DNA from: Alphaproteobacteria bacterium
GTDB lineage: Bacteria > Pseudomonadota > Alphaproteobacteria > Micropepsales > Micropepsaceae
Reading direction: 5' to 3'
DNA: 64,000 nt
Assembly: GCA_013697055.1 (NCBI GenBank)
Contig: JACCXK010000170.1
Location: 1-64,000 of the forward strand
The notes below the pieces were generated by a model, which saw nothing but the letters and a program-made list of their open reading frames with translations, did no database searches and was not told the origin of the DNA. Positions 26,909-34,688 of the stretch are shown here, in pieces. A program made the translations under genes and the position numbers. Positions within the stretch are counted from its first letter, which is position 1; each line of letters begins with the position of its first letter.

Positions 26909-27052
26909 ATGGACAACAGCCAGGCCAATAGCGACGCCTATATCAAAGGGTACAAAGACGGCTGGCGGTCCGTTCCTCGTAGTGGACCGCCCCCACAAGT
27001 CCCCGGTTTTGTTTCTCCTCAATTTCTATTGGAGGGGAAATCCCATTTATGA
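26909..27052 (+). CDS. Possible small acidic/aromatic protein, perhaps frameshifted
   Basis: The ATG has AGGG eight bases upstream. The 47-residue frame reads MDNSQANSDAYIKGYKDGWR and ends HL. In the +1 frame just beyond, IYESGYERGRTAA appears and stops at 27098. The YxxGYxDGW ... YExGYERGR layout is found in small uncharacterised proteins of rhizobia, so the original gene probably ran to 27098 and lost its frame near 27020-27040. Confidence 0.35.
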   Translation: MDNSQANSDAYIKGYKDGWRSVPRSGPPPQVPGFVSPQFLLEGKSHL

Positions 27053-27120
27053 ATCCGGCTATGAGCGCGGGCGAACCGCAGCAGGAGGTAGCCCCTAGGC
27101 GAGGCCTGACAGCCGAGCCC

Positions 27121-27195
27121 GAGTGACCGCTTTTGGCGCAAAGCGGACACTGGTCAGGTCAGACGGAATGGCTGCTTCTGACCCAAAGCGGACAT
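27121..27195. repeat. Pair of AATGwCCGCTTT repeats, same orientation
   Basis: Unit 1 (27121-27151) has centre TGGCGC; unit 2 (27165-27195) has centre TGACCC. Unit pitch is 44 bases. Confidence 0.7.
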
Positions 27196-27386
27196 AGGAA
27201 CGCATCAGCTGAGACCCAGTCAGCCGTCTACGCGCGTATGGCTGAGCTGGCAGTGCCTTCTACTACAATTCGTTACAGTTTTCGGCTGAACCAGAGCAGC
27301 CCCGCCGACGTAACTAGGAGGCTCAATCGCGGTAGCTCCGTAACTTTCTGGGCAACCAACGGCCAACAGCAACACAGAGGGTGTCC

Positions 27387-27983
27387 ATGCGTACAGTTCG
27401 TCTGTCCCAGCTCGCCGCCCTAATCATAGCCGGCGCCGCATTCGGCATTTCACCCGCCAATGCCGGGAAGATTTTCCAGCTGAGTGCGGCCAACGTGTCA
27501 TTCGACATTCCGTCACCGCTGTTCACCAGCGACATAATCGATGGAACTTTCCAGCTTTCCGACAGCGTGACGCCGGGCGGCAGTTTCGGCCCCAGTCAGA
27601 TCGAACAGTTCGCCTTCAATATCGCGGGCTATCACTTCACCCAGGCCGATCTCGACCCGCTATACCCGCCCTTTGCCATTGGCATGCTGTCGGCGGACGG
27701 GCTGTCGATTCCCTCACTGGAGTTCGGTTACAGCCTGGACCCCAGTGTTCAGGGATGCAGTTTTGTTTGCGCCGGTTCGCTGAATATAGCTCAATTCGCG
27801 CAGGCCAACTTTGTGGTGGCGGACGATCCGAATGCGGAAACTTTGGGCTTGGTGCAATTCGATGCCAGCCTGACACGTGCCGCGGTCGCCGTGCCAGAGC
27901 CGGTGACCCTGGCACTGTTCGCGGCAGGCTTGTTCGGCATTTTCGGCATTGGCGCGCTGCGCCGTCGCAAAGCCCTGGCCTAG
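27387..27983 (+). CDS. PEP-CTERM protein, paralogue of 31743-32336
   Basis: ATG at 27387 (GAGG eight bases upstream) gives 198 residues. A signal peptide (to about PANA) is followed by FQLSAANVSFDIPSPLFTSD, a beta-rich domain with a Cys pair (GCSFVCAGSL), and a C-terminal sorting tail: VPEPVTLALFAAGLFG then RRRK. The PEP motif, hydrophobic helix and Arg/Lys end mark an exosortase substrate, likely cell-surface or exopolysaccharide-linked. No exosortase gene is in the window. It shares NVSFDIPSPLFTS and the Cys pair with the gene at 31743. Confidence 0.85.
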   Translation: MRTVRLSQLAALIIAGAAFGISPANAGKIFQLSAANVSFDIPSPLFTSDIIDGTFQLSDSVTPGGSFGPSQIEQFAFNIAGYHFTQADLDPLYPPFAIGMLSADGLSIPSLEFGYSLDPSVQGCSFVCAGSLNIAQFAQANFVVADDPNAETLGLVQFDASLTRAAVAVPEPVTLALFAAGLFGIFGIGALRRRKALA

Positions 27984-28011
27984 GGCAGAGGGTTTTGGGC
28001 GAACTCGGCTG

Positions 28012-28043
28012 GAATGACCGCTTTTGACCCAAAGCGGACATTC
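28012..28043. repeat. Single AATGwCCGCTTT repeat
   Basis: GAATGACCGCTTTTGACCC followed by AAAGCGGACATTC, close to the consensus, between two converging PEP-CTERM genes. Confidence 0.75.
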
Positions 28044-28109
28044 CCAATGAGCGTCTTGATCTAACAATACCCCGCAGAAACCAAGCTCTTGGGCAAGGCT
28101 TACCACCCC

Positions 28110-28137
28110 AAACGAAACGGCGGCCCAATGGCCGCCG
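28110..28137 (-). terminator. Rho-independent terminator of the PEP-CTERM gene at 28166
   Basis: On the minus strand, CGGCGGCC-ATTG-GGCCGCCG is followed by TTTCGTTT. It begins 29 bases past the stop. Confidence 0.75.
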
Positions 28138-28165
28138 ATTGCATGCTGACAGTGAGAGATTGCTG

Positions 28166-29023
28166 TTAGGCCGTCTTCTTCCGGCGACGGGCGAAAACAA
28201 GGGCAGATAGACCCGCAGCTAAAAGTGGGAGCGAAGCAGGCTCCGGCACCGCTACTGTTTGTCCTGTAAGGGTGAATGCCTCGTCGAATGTCGGTGGGGG
28301 ATCACCGCCCACAATATCAGTGCCTATCCGCAGCCAGTCCGGATCAAGGTTCGCGTTCCGGGTCCAGGCTTGCAAATCTGGTGCGAAAGGCGTGCCCGGT
28401 GCCACGATCGGGCGAACTGACGACAGCCAGTAAAACTCACCGCCTGTAATCTGTACCTGAGGGATGAAGAAATAATGGTTGGTTGCCAGATCAAAGGGCG
28501 TCACGAAGTTGACGGTGAACTGCACCTCCATCCCGCTGACAGGACCTTCCCCGCCCGTTGTCTGGTTCGGGGACTTGTTGATTCCATTCAACACCGAGTT
28601 CTGGGCGGTAAAGTTGGGCGAGAGCGTACTCGTCAAAAAAGACAAAGTTGCTAAACCGGAATCGCGTGTATCGTAAGCCACGTCCGATGGTGAGTTCGCC
28701 CGTGTGGGCACATTGCCCGACGGCGGGATGACGGAATCAAACGGAAAGACCCGATAGATTTCTACCGCGACTTCGCCAACGGTGGGAATTGCGCCCGTGA
28801 TCACCCCAATGAATGTCGCACTCGTGATCTGGGTCTGGCCCGTAATCACGAAGTCGTCTGCGGCCTCGATCTCGATTTTCCCCCCCGCTGCGGGACGCGA
28901 GGCTGCCGCCATACGGCCATCGACATTTCCGGTGCTGAAAAAGAAAGGTGCGGCATAAGCAGGCACGACGAATACGGTGGCTATCAATGCACCGGCAGTG
29001 GATACCCTCTTCAACGTATTCAC
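28166..29023 (-). CDS. PEP-CTERM protein, second family
   Basis: Start is GTG (AAGGA nine bases upstream); 285 residues. A signal peptide (to AYAA) leads into a beta-rich domain (DDFVITGQTQITSATFIGVI, EVAVEIYRVFP). The tail is VPEPASLPLLAAGLSALVFA then RRRKK, the PEP-CTERM sorting signal. It is unlike the two paralogues at 27387 and 31743 outside the tail. Its own terminator lies at 28110-28137. Likely an exported surface protein handled by an exosortase encoded elsewhere. Confidence 0.85.
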   Translation of the reverse strand: MNTLKRVSTAGALIATVFVVPAYAAPFFFSTGNVDGRMAAASRPAAGGKIEIEAADDFVITGQTQITSATFIGVITGAIPTVGEVAVEIYRVFPFDSVIPPSGNVPTRANSPSDVAYDTRDSGLATLSFLTSTLSPNFTAQNSVLNGINKSPNQTTGGEGPVSGMEVQFTVNFVTPFDLATNHYFFIPQVQITGGEFYWLSSVRPIVAPGTPFAPDLQAWTRNANLDPDWLRIGTDIVGGDPPPTFDEAFTLTGQTVAVPEPASLPLLAAGLSALVFARRRKKTA

Positions 29024-29440
29024 GGTAATGGTCCTTCTATGACGCTACCAAAATTGGTTTGTTTCATGCAATTAATGTGCCTTCTCTGATATCTCAAGGG
29101 CCGCGGGGGATTTGCGCCCTCCCATAATTCTCTTGGGACCAAAATGTAAAATATTTTGACACTGAAGCAGGACGCCCCAGCACTCGGCACATTCTTAGAT
29201 GGCCTGGCTGCCGACCCAGACGGATGAAGGATTGAAGCTGCTGCCCATGGTAGATAGTTCGCCAATAACGAATGACCGCTTATGGCGCCAAGCAGCCATT
29301 GGACTCGCTAGGGCGGAATGGCCGGTTTTGACCCAAAGCGGACATTGGCCGTGTGGCACACCTCAGTGATTGACGGTGCTAAAGTGACCGGCCGCGAGTT
29401 CATCCTGGTTCGCTTTCTGTACTGAGTTTGCGGTGGACCA
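29024..29440. other. Intergenic stretch with a repeat pair, no gene seen
   Basis: The promoter of the PEP-CTERM gene at 28166 should be in the first 100 bases. Two repeat units lie at 29270-29346. The frame at 29020-29265 has no protein-like pattern. Confidence 0.55.
29270..29346. repeat. Pair of AATGwCCGCTTT repeats, 45-base pitch
   Basis: Unit 1 (29270-29300): GAATGACCGCTTATGGCGCC then AAGCAGCCATT. Unit 2 (29315-29346): GGAATGGCCGGTTTTGACCC then AAAGCGGACATT. Confidence 0.7.
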
Positions 29441-29468
29441 AAGAAAAAGGGCCGCAGTGATGCGGCCC
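29441..29468 (-). terminator. Rho-independent terminator of the HKE-repeat protein gene
   Basis: On the minus strand GGGCCGCA-TCAC-TGCGGCCC is followed by TTTTTCTT. It lies 40 bases past the stop at 29509. Confidence 0.85.
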
Positions 29469-29508
29469 CCTCAGTCCAATGCAGGGCAAGGTTCCCCAGG
29501 TTGGAGTC

Positions 29509-29874
29509 TTAATCTGCGTCTTTCTTGGTGATCGTCTTGTCGCCGTTGGGTTCTACATCGACCCTCTTTGTATGATGAGGGCCGCGTTTAACTATAGTCT
29601 TCGAACCATCTTCCCTCGCAACCATCGTCTTGGCATGTTCGCCGTCAGCACTTTCTTTGTGAACGACCGTCCGGGAATCACCGTCAGAATTTTCCTTATG
29701 CACGACTGTCTTGGAATCACCGGAAGGGTTTTCCTTGTGAACGACCGTCTTAGAACTACCGTCAGCGTGTTCCGTGTGCATGACGGTTGTATTCTCTTGG
29801 GCAATCGCGACGCTGGCCATCCCCATTCCGGTAAAGAAACCTGCTGCGGCTAAGCTGATGACTACGTTTTTCAT
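29509..29874 (-). CDS. Secreted protein with 13-residue tandem repeats
   Basis: AAGGAG six bases upstream of the ATG at 29874 makes the start certain; 121 residues. After a signal peptide (MKNVVISLAAAGFFTGMG to IAQ, 26 residues) come three tandem copies of SKTVVHKENxxGD (residues 41-79) and weaker copies further on (AKTMVAREDGSKTIVKRG). The protein is hydrophilic, Lys/Asp/Thr-rich, and likely extended. No known domain. A strong terminator follows. Confidence 0.8.
   Translation of the reverse strand: MKNVVISLAAAGFFTGMGMASVAIAQENTTVMHTEHADGSSKTVVHKENPSGDSKTVVHKENSDGDSRTVVHKESADGEHAKTMVAREDGSKTIVKRGPHHTKRVDVEPNGDKTITKKDAD
29638..29754 (-). repeat. Three 39-base in-frame tandem repeats
   Basis: They encode SKTVVHKENPSGD, SKTVVHKENSDGD and SRTVVHKESADGE inside the secreted protein gene. 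Such repeats can gain or lose units by slippage without breaking the frame. Confidence 0.75.
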
Positions 29875-30120
29875 GGTTATCTCCTTCGGGTTTACCACTG
29901 ATACAACGGTAGCGTTTGGCAACTGTTCCAATCCAACGGCCAACAACCGCTCTCGGCTGGCTTGGCACTGGAAGCTGTGGGAATTATTGCACCCGCGGTA
30001 GCGCAGACACTCTGCCGTTCCGACCCGGTCAGGTCTGTCAATCTTGATCTAAGCGCCACGCCACGGGAACGAATGCTTTCTAAGACAGTTTAGAAATAGG
30101 CGCCAACAGGAGCATTGCCC

Positions 30121-30198
30121 GTGCACAATATTGTCTACGTTGTCGGCTTGGTTGTTATAGTTGGCGCAGTCTTGGGTTTTTTTGGTTTGAGAGCTTAA
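30121..30198 (+). CDS. 25-residue single-helix membrane peptide
   Basis: GTG start with AGGAG eight bases upstream. The peptide is MHNIVYVVGLVVIVGAVLGF plus FGLRA: a lone transmembrane helix ending in FGLR. This matches the very short NIVYIVGxVVIxxAxLxFFGLR membrane peptides found across alphaproteobacteria, of unknown role. It is usually missed because of its size. Confidence 0.7.
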   Translation: MHNIVYVVGLVVIVGAVLGFFGLRA

Positions 30199-30312
30199 AG
30201 CGCCGAATCTATGGGTTCTCACACCCGGCGCGCTCACCACAATGCGATTGGACCGGCGGCAAGTGCTGCACCCAGGCAAGGGACGGACCTCCAAGTGTGA
30301 ATCGCAAGATCG

Positions 30313-30813
30313 CTAGTACGCGGGCTGTGGCTTAACGCTGCCGCAATCGGCCTTAACCCAGTCAGCCTTAAATTGAGAACTCGTTTGCATCGGATTGCCG
30401 TCCACCGAGCCTTTGAATTCCCAAGTGCCCTGGTAATGACCAGTGTCGGGCCAGCTCATTTTCAGATGCCCGGTGCCCTGTGCCTCTCCTTTGCAGATCG
30501 ATTCCGAAGCGAGCGAAGAGCCGGTCTGGGACGTGATGTGGTTTTCGCACTTCATTTCCTTGCTTTGCATGGGCGGCTTGCCGGCCTTCACCTCGACCTC
30601 GGTCATGCAAGTCTGACTGGTGACGGTCTGGGGCCCGGGCATCTTCATACCCGCCTTCTTCATCTCTGCCATGGTTTCCGCGTCCATCTGCATGGCGGAC
30701 TGGGTAGTAGTGGTCACGTTCCACAATCCCGCCTTGCCATAGCCAGCAAACGCGGTGATGGGTGTCAGGACCAGGGATGCCGAAAGAAAACCGGCGGTTA
30801 TTCTAACGATCAT
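30313..30813 (-). CDS. DUF3617 family exported protein
   Basis: The start MIVRITAGFL has GGAG eight bases upstream; 166 residues. After a signal peptide (to AFAG) the protein reads GLWNVTTTTQSAMQ, then TVTSQTCMTEVEVKAG, CENHITSQTGSSL and GHYQGTWEFKGSVDGNPM. The Cys pair and the order W...C...C...G match DUF3617, periplasmic proteins of unknown function common in sphingomonads and relatives. Its start is 25 bases after the stop of the next upstream gene, so the two share a transcript. Confidence 0.8.
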   Translation of the reverse strand: MIVRITAGFLSASLVLTPITAFAGYGKAGLWNVTTTTQSAMQMDAETMAEMKKAGMKMPGPQTVTSQTCMTEVEVKAGKPPMQSKEMKCENHITSQTGSSLASESICKGEAQGTGHLKMSWPDTGHYQGTWEFKGSVDGNPMQTSSQFKADWVKADCGSVKPQPAY

Positions 30814-30838
30814 AGGAAGCTCCGGTGTGTTGCGCGGC

Positions 30839-31306
30839 TCAGCCGCCATTGACGAATTTCAGCGAATGCACAGTCGCCTGATTCTGCTTGCAGAAATCGG
30901 CCTGTTGCGAAGAGGTTTGCGCCGCCATACCTTTGGCTGCGGTGGGATATTGCGCCACCATGCATCCTCCCATCAGCGCCAACGGCAGCATTACGGCATC
31001 CTGCTTGGTCAGCCCCTGCTTGACGAAGAAGGCATAGGTGCGCGGATGATGTGTCATCTTGGCGACTTCGTCATCCATTGTCTTGGTATGCTCGGCACTG
31101 GCGGCCTGATAGTCGGCCTTGAGCGATGGATCGGCCTTGGCTGCCCCCACCAGGCTCTCATAGCCCTTATCATATGCCATCACCTTGGGCAGGGTCAGGA
31201 CATAATCGTGCAGCTGTTTGGTGCTGGCCGGATCCATGTCATCGGCCTGCGCCGGCAGAAAACATCCAGCCGCCAACACGGCGCCCAGAACAGCCCTGTA
31301 GATCAT
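30839..31306 (-). CDS. Exported helical protein, unknown function
   Basis: The start MIYRAVLGAVLAAG follows GGGGGG eight bases upstream; 155 residues. A signal peptide (to AQAD) is followed by mostly helical sequence (STKQLHDYVLTLPKVMAYDK, EHTKTMDDEVAKMTHHP, CMVAQYPTAAKGMAAQ). Two Cys (MGGCMV and DFCKQ) could pair. I do not recognise it. It is upstream of the DUF3617 gene. Confidence 0.7.
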   Translation of the reverse strand: MIYRAVLGAVLAAGCFLPAQADDMDPASTKQLHDYVLTLPKVMAYDKGYESLVGAAKADPSLKADYQAASAEHTKTMDDEVAKMTHHPRTYAFFVKQGLTKQDAVMLPLALMGGCMVAQYPTAAKGMAAQTSSQQADFCKQNQATVHSLKFVNGG

Positions 31307-31742
31307 TTTCAGCCCCCCGCAGAGACGGCAATAGCGCCGCCGCTTGTACACACTAAAAGCAAACCCACCTCTTGCCCATTCAAATATCCAGTGTCTCGTT
31401 AGAAAGTATTCCCGCCTTCCGGGTTGGCGACTAGCGATGATATTGGGGTGGGGATGAAAAAGGTCGCTGCCGCGCTGTCCTGACGCCGCTGGCCGGACTT
31501 TCGCCCGCCCCTACGAAGGCGGCTATAGATCACTCACTGGCTGGCTGCAGTCATTCGCAAACGCAAAGAATGGCGTACGTTGCGTACGTTATCGGGCGGG
31601 CACTAAAGCATCAATTTGTAACCATCAAATACAATTGAACTCACCGGAACTTTCCGCAGCGCGGTAATGATGGATTGCACGTGATGGCCCACTTGTTGCT
31701 TCAACATTCGTGGGGGCACCACCAAGCTAAGGTACGTGCACA
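31307..31742. other. Intergenic stretch, possible broken small gene
   Basis: At 31454 an ATG after GGGG starts MKKVAAALS and a stop; in the +1 frame the text goes on LTPLAGLSPAPTKAAIDHSL and ends at 31638. It may be a frameshifted short secreted protein, but I cannot recognise it. A direct repeat GCGTACGTT occurs twice in a row near 31572-31590. The promoter of the PEP-CTERM gene at 31743 should be at the right end. Confidence 0.35.
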
Positions 31743-32336
31743 ATGAAAATATATCTGCCTGCGTTGCTCATCCCGGCAGTGATGGCCTTCACAATGACAA
31801 TGGGAACTCTCGGAACTGCGAATGCAGCAGTGTTCAATCTCACAGCGACAAACGTTTCGTTCGACATTCCGTCGCCGCTCTTCACGAGCACCCAAATCGG
31901 CGGCTTTTTTCAAATCTCCGACAGTGTTGGTGCAGGTGGCAGTTTCGGGTCCAGTCTCGTTCAAAACTTCGCGTTCAACATGGCCGGTTATAACTTTACG
32001 CGATCCGATCTAGACCCGGCTTTTCCAATCGACATCAATGGCCGCATCTCGTCCGACGGCCAGACAATCGGTTTTCTGTCGTTTGGCTATAGCTTGAGGC
32101 CTGACTTTCCGAATTGCGACTTTGTCTGCGCGGGCACACTCAACGTCGCGCAGTCATCCAATTCCAATTTCATCGCTGTTGCCAACGGTGGGGACGACAT
32201 AGGTCTCGTAACGTTTGACGCAAATTTCCAGCGTACCGCAGATGTCCCGGAACCCGTCACGCTTTCAATCTTTGCGGCAGGTCTTGCGGGCTTGAGGCTA
32301 AGTGTTCGAAAGCGTCGCAAGATGGCTAAAGCCTAG
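31743..32336 (+). CDS. PEP-CTERM protein, paralogue of 27387-27983
   Basis: 197 residues with a signal peptide (to ANAA), then FNLTATNVSFDIPSPLFTST, FGSSLVQNFAFNMAGYNFT and a Cys pair (NCDFVCAGTL). The tail VPEPVTLSIFAAGLAG with RKRRK is a PEP-CTERM sorting signal. It follows the 27387 protein almost block by block, so the two arose by duplication. An AAGG ten bases upstream serves as ribosome site. A hairpin terminator follows at 32362. Confidence 0.85.
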   Translation: MKIYLPALLIPAVMAFTMTMGTLGTANAAVFNLTATNVSFDIPSPLFTSTQIGGFFQISDSVGAGGSFGSSLVQNFAFNMAGYNFTRSDLDPAFPIDINGRISSDGQTIGFLSFGYSLRPDFPNCDFVCAGTLNVAQSSNSNFIAVANGGDDIGLVTFDANFQRTADVPEPVTLSIFAAGLAGLRLSVRKRRKMAKA

Positions 32337-32361
32337 ATCGCCGACACACAGATGAATCGGT

Positions 32362-32389
32362 AAAGGCCTGCTCCTCGGAGCGGGCCTTT
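32362..32389 (+). terminator. Hairpin terminator after the PEP-CTERM gene
   Basis: AAAGGCCTGCTCC and GGAGCGGGCCTTT pair with one G-T mismatch around a TC loop. The T tract is short (TTTGT). Confidence 0.65.
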
Positions 32390-32514
32390 GTCCGTTCAGC
32401 ATTCGCGCGGCAAAGAGAGCTGCGTAGGAAGGCCCTGATGAGGTAGACGACTTTGCGAATTTGCCAAGGGTGTCACGCGCTGCGCTTGCCAAGCTAGATG
32501 GAATAAAAAAATCG

Positions 32515-32583
32515 GTGAGGGAAGTGATTTGGGCTGTCGCAGGTTTAGCCGCGTTAGTCCTCTACGGGCTCCTAAACAAATAG
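32515..32583 (+). CDS. Possible 22-residue membrane peptide
   Basis: GTG-started frame MREVIWAVAGLAALVLYGLL plus NK: one helix with charged ends. The ribosome site is poor (AGATGGA about 15 bases away), so it may be chance. Confidence 0.25.
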   Translation: MREVIWAVAGLAALVLYGLLNK

Positions 32584-32656
32584 CCGCAACGAACGCAGGC
32601 TTTTTCCCTATTCAAACTGACCCTTCCGGGTCTCCTTGACGATAGACAAAAGATGA

Positions 32657-33727
32657 CAGGCGTATGGTACGGCGAAAAAGCGGTGCGACACAGTCCTTAA
32701 CCCGCAATTCGATGCGTGGCGCACGGGAGGTGCCCTGGGGGGCTTAAGGGGCCCGCGCGAGGGAACGTTCGACTGGCTGGCAGTCCTCTACAAGACCGCG
32801 CCGCGGTACACCAAACTGCAGCAAAGCACTCGCGATGATTATGACGACGCGCTGGCGCTGGTTTCCAAATACGAACTCACCGATGGCCGCAAATTTGGCA
32901 CCCTGGCGCTGGGCAGCATCACGCCTGGTGCAGCGGACCGGCTCTTCGCCAAGCTCTGCATCGGCAAAGGCGACACAATCAGGGCGCGCACCGCCGTTAT
33001 GTGCGTCGCCGTGGCCAAGGTGGCGTGGAACGTGGCGATGCGGGACCGGCCCGACATCGTCCCATCGATCAATCCCTTCGCCAAAGTCGACATCTCAGCC
33101 TATGTGCCGAAGGAAACCAGGCCGGTGACGCCTGAAGAGCTAAACCGCTTTGTGGCGGCTGCCGACAGCGCTGGGGAGCCTTCCATCGGCACGGCGGCGA
33201 TGATCGCCTTCTATTGGCTGCAGCGGCAGGTGGACATCCTGAAGCGCCTTCAGTGGACCGCCTACAGGCCTAAGGACGCGCCCGAGACGGTGATGATCTT
33301 TCACCACAAGACCGGCGCCAGCGTTCCGATGCCGCTCTACGACGTAGATGGCACCGTGCTGTGGCCCGAACTTATGGAGCGCCTGGACGCCGCCCCTCGC
33401 CACGGTACCTTGATCGTCACGAGGGACAAGCTCGATCGGAATCGTAAGATCCACCTGCCTTGGCGTGCTGACTATTTTCGCCACCGGGTATCTGAGATTC
33501 GGGCGGGCGCTGGTATCGATGCCGAAGCAAAGTTTATGGGCCTCAGGCACGGCGGCAACACTGTTGCCGCTGATGACGGACTGACTGACGCGCAGCTGCG
33601 CGCCTTGAGCGGCCACCGCACCGCATCGATGACGGCTCTCTATTCGAAACAGACGAAGAAACAGCGCCAAGATGGCGCACGCAAAATGCTTGATGCCAGA
33701 ACGAAGAGGGGGAATTTGTCGGAATAG
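32657..33727 (+). pseudogene. Tyrosine recombinase (integrase) without a start codon
   Basis: The frame is open from 32657 but has no ATG, GTG or TTG until the ATG at 32999, which lies inside the core-binding domain (before it: GTFDWLAVLYKTAPRYTKL and TRDDYDDALALVSKYEL). The catalytic part is present: Arg in FYWLQRQVDI, GLRHGGNT, LSGHRT and the Tyr in MTALYSK. It resembles phage-type integrases of rhizobia, whose normal N terminus (arm-binding part) is missing here. It ends 55 bases from the 3' end of tRNA-Lys, the usual layout for an element integrated at that tRNA. Confidence 0.8.
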
Positions 33728-33782
33728 CAGGTGACATCATGTCGGAATGACATGGTCGAAGACTGCTAAGTCATTGAAAGAA

Positions 33783-33858
33783 TGGTGGGTGATGTAGGGA
33801 TCGAACCTACGACAAGCTGATTAAGAGTCAGCTGCTCTACCAACTGAGCTAATCACCC
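33783..33858 (-). tRNA. tRNA-Lys (CTT)
   Basis: The minus strand folds as a full cloverleaf: acceptor GGGTGAT with ATCACCC, D arm AGCTCAGTTGGTAGAGC, anticodon loop CTCTTAA (anticodon CTT) and T arm GTAGGTTCGATCCCTAC. The discriminator is A and CCA is encoded. Confidence 0.95.
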
Positions 33859-33978
33859 ACACGCCCAAAAGCCTTGGTTTCTCTTTTGGGGAGGGGCCTC
33901 ATAGCAGAGGGGTAACCCCTGTGTCCAGAAACCTCGCGGGAAGGTGGTGACGCAGTTTGAAATACCTGTGCACAGGCG

Positions 33979-34272
33979 TCAGTTCCACTTGACCGGGCCC
34001 CACGGCTGGGCGTCGGCACAGGCCTTGGCTTCCTCCATGGTCAGAAACTCCGGGAGCCCCGTATCGGTGCAATACAGATAGCCATCCTTAGTGTCGGGGA
34101 CGGGACGGCTTTCAACTAACTGGTCATTGTCGTCGTACCGGACGGCAGACTGCGCCGCCGGTTTTGCCCAAATCGCTACCGGCTTTGGAATGGTGCCATC
34201 ATAAAACCAAGCGCCAGTGGCAACCTTGCGCCACCCCTTTGATTCTCTGAACTCTTCCCAAGGTTTTTTCAT
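33979..34272 (-). CDS. Small protein coupled to a transposase remnant, unknown function
   Basis: 97 residues, hydrophilic: starts [20 protein letters not shown] and ends [17 protein letters not shown], with two Cys. Its ATG overlaps the stop of the upstream transposase remnant (ATGA), so translation is coupled. I do not recognise the family. It may be a passenger gene of the IS. Confidence 0.55.
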   Translation of the reverse strand: MKKPWEEFRESKGWRKVATGAWFYDGTIPKPVAIWAKPAAQSAVRYDDNDQLVESRPVPDTKDGYLYCTDTGLPEFLTMEEAKACADAQPWGPVKWN

Positions 34273-34637
34273 GCCGCGCGCTTCTTGTAAGGCCCGCGCT
34301 TGGCAACAGGGGCCTCAAGGTTCTCGATCAGCGCCACTATATCACGAACGTCCCAAACCCTATCTGCCACGCCAGCGGCCATTGCCGGGGTCACGCGGAG
34401 AGACTTGTGAACGCGGCAAAAATTATAATGCATGTAGTGCAGCGCAACAGAATGAGCGTGGTTCTCAAGCTTTTTGGAAAAGGCGTTTGTCAGCCGGGTA
34501 AAGCGGCGAATGCTCATCCGCATTGTCAGGTTTTGGCGCTCAACAATGTCCGCAATGCGCGACGCAGCACGAAGGCTGTTGCCCTCAAGCAGGAGGTGCA
34601 GAACTTTCGTGCGGTCTTCGGAAGACAAGCGGTTCAT
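34269..34637 (-). pseudogene. IS1-like transposase with catalytic core deleted in frame
   Basis: The first 31 residues ([20 protein letters not shown] to ASRIADI) are the N-terminal helix-turn-helix of IS1-type transposases common in alphaproteobacteria. They run straight into [40 protein letters not shown] and the Lys-rich end GPYKKRAA, which are the C-terminal part. From memory of intact relatives, about 150 residues with the DDE core (including the VDEIWSF block) are missing, yet the frame is kept. The product (122 residues) could still bind DNA but not transpose. No clear terminal inverted repeats were seen. Confidence 0.7.
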
Positions 34638-34688
34638 GCCCCACAATATAGGGACCAATGCTTGAGCGGTCAAGCATAACAGTTCAGT

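Larger units (their letters stand above)
25324..27386. other. About 2 kb with repeats and at most one tiny gene
   Basis: Frames at 25828-26301 and 26654-27022 lack a ribosome site and have no protein-like pattern. Repeats lie at 25687-25754, 26713-26743 and 27121-27195. The only frame that looks protein-like is the one at 26909-27052. The rest may be decayed sequence. Confidence 0.55.

Noticed and set aside
27637-28200. Frames whose text contains SALGQKRSF or VRFGSEA-like strings
   Set aside because: These are translations of the AATGwCCGCTTT repeat, a known source of false small proteins.
20391-29346. CRISPR-like array made of the AATGwCCGCTTT repeats
   Set aside because: Units are dispersed between genes with irregular distances beyond the pairs, carry no spacers of even size, and no cas genes are present.
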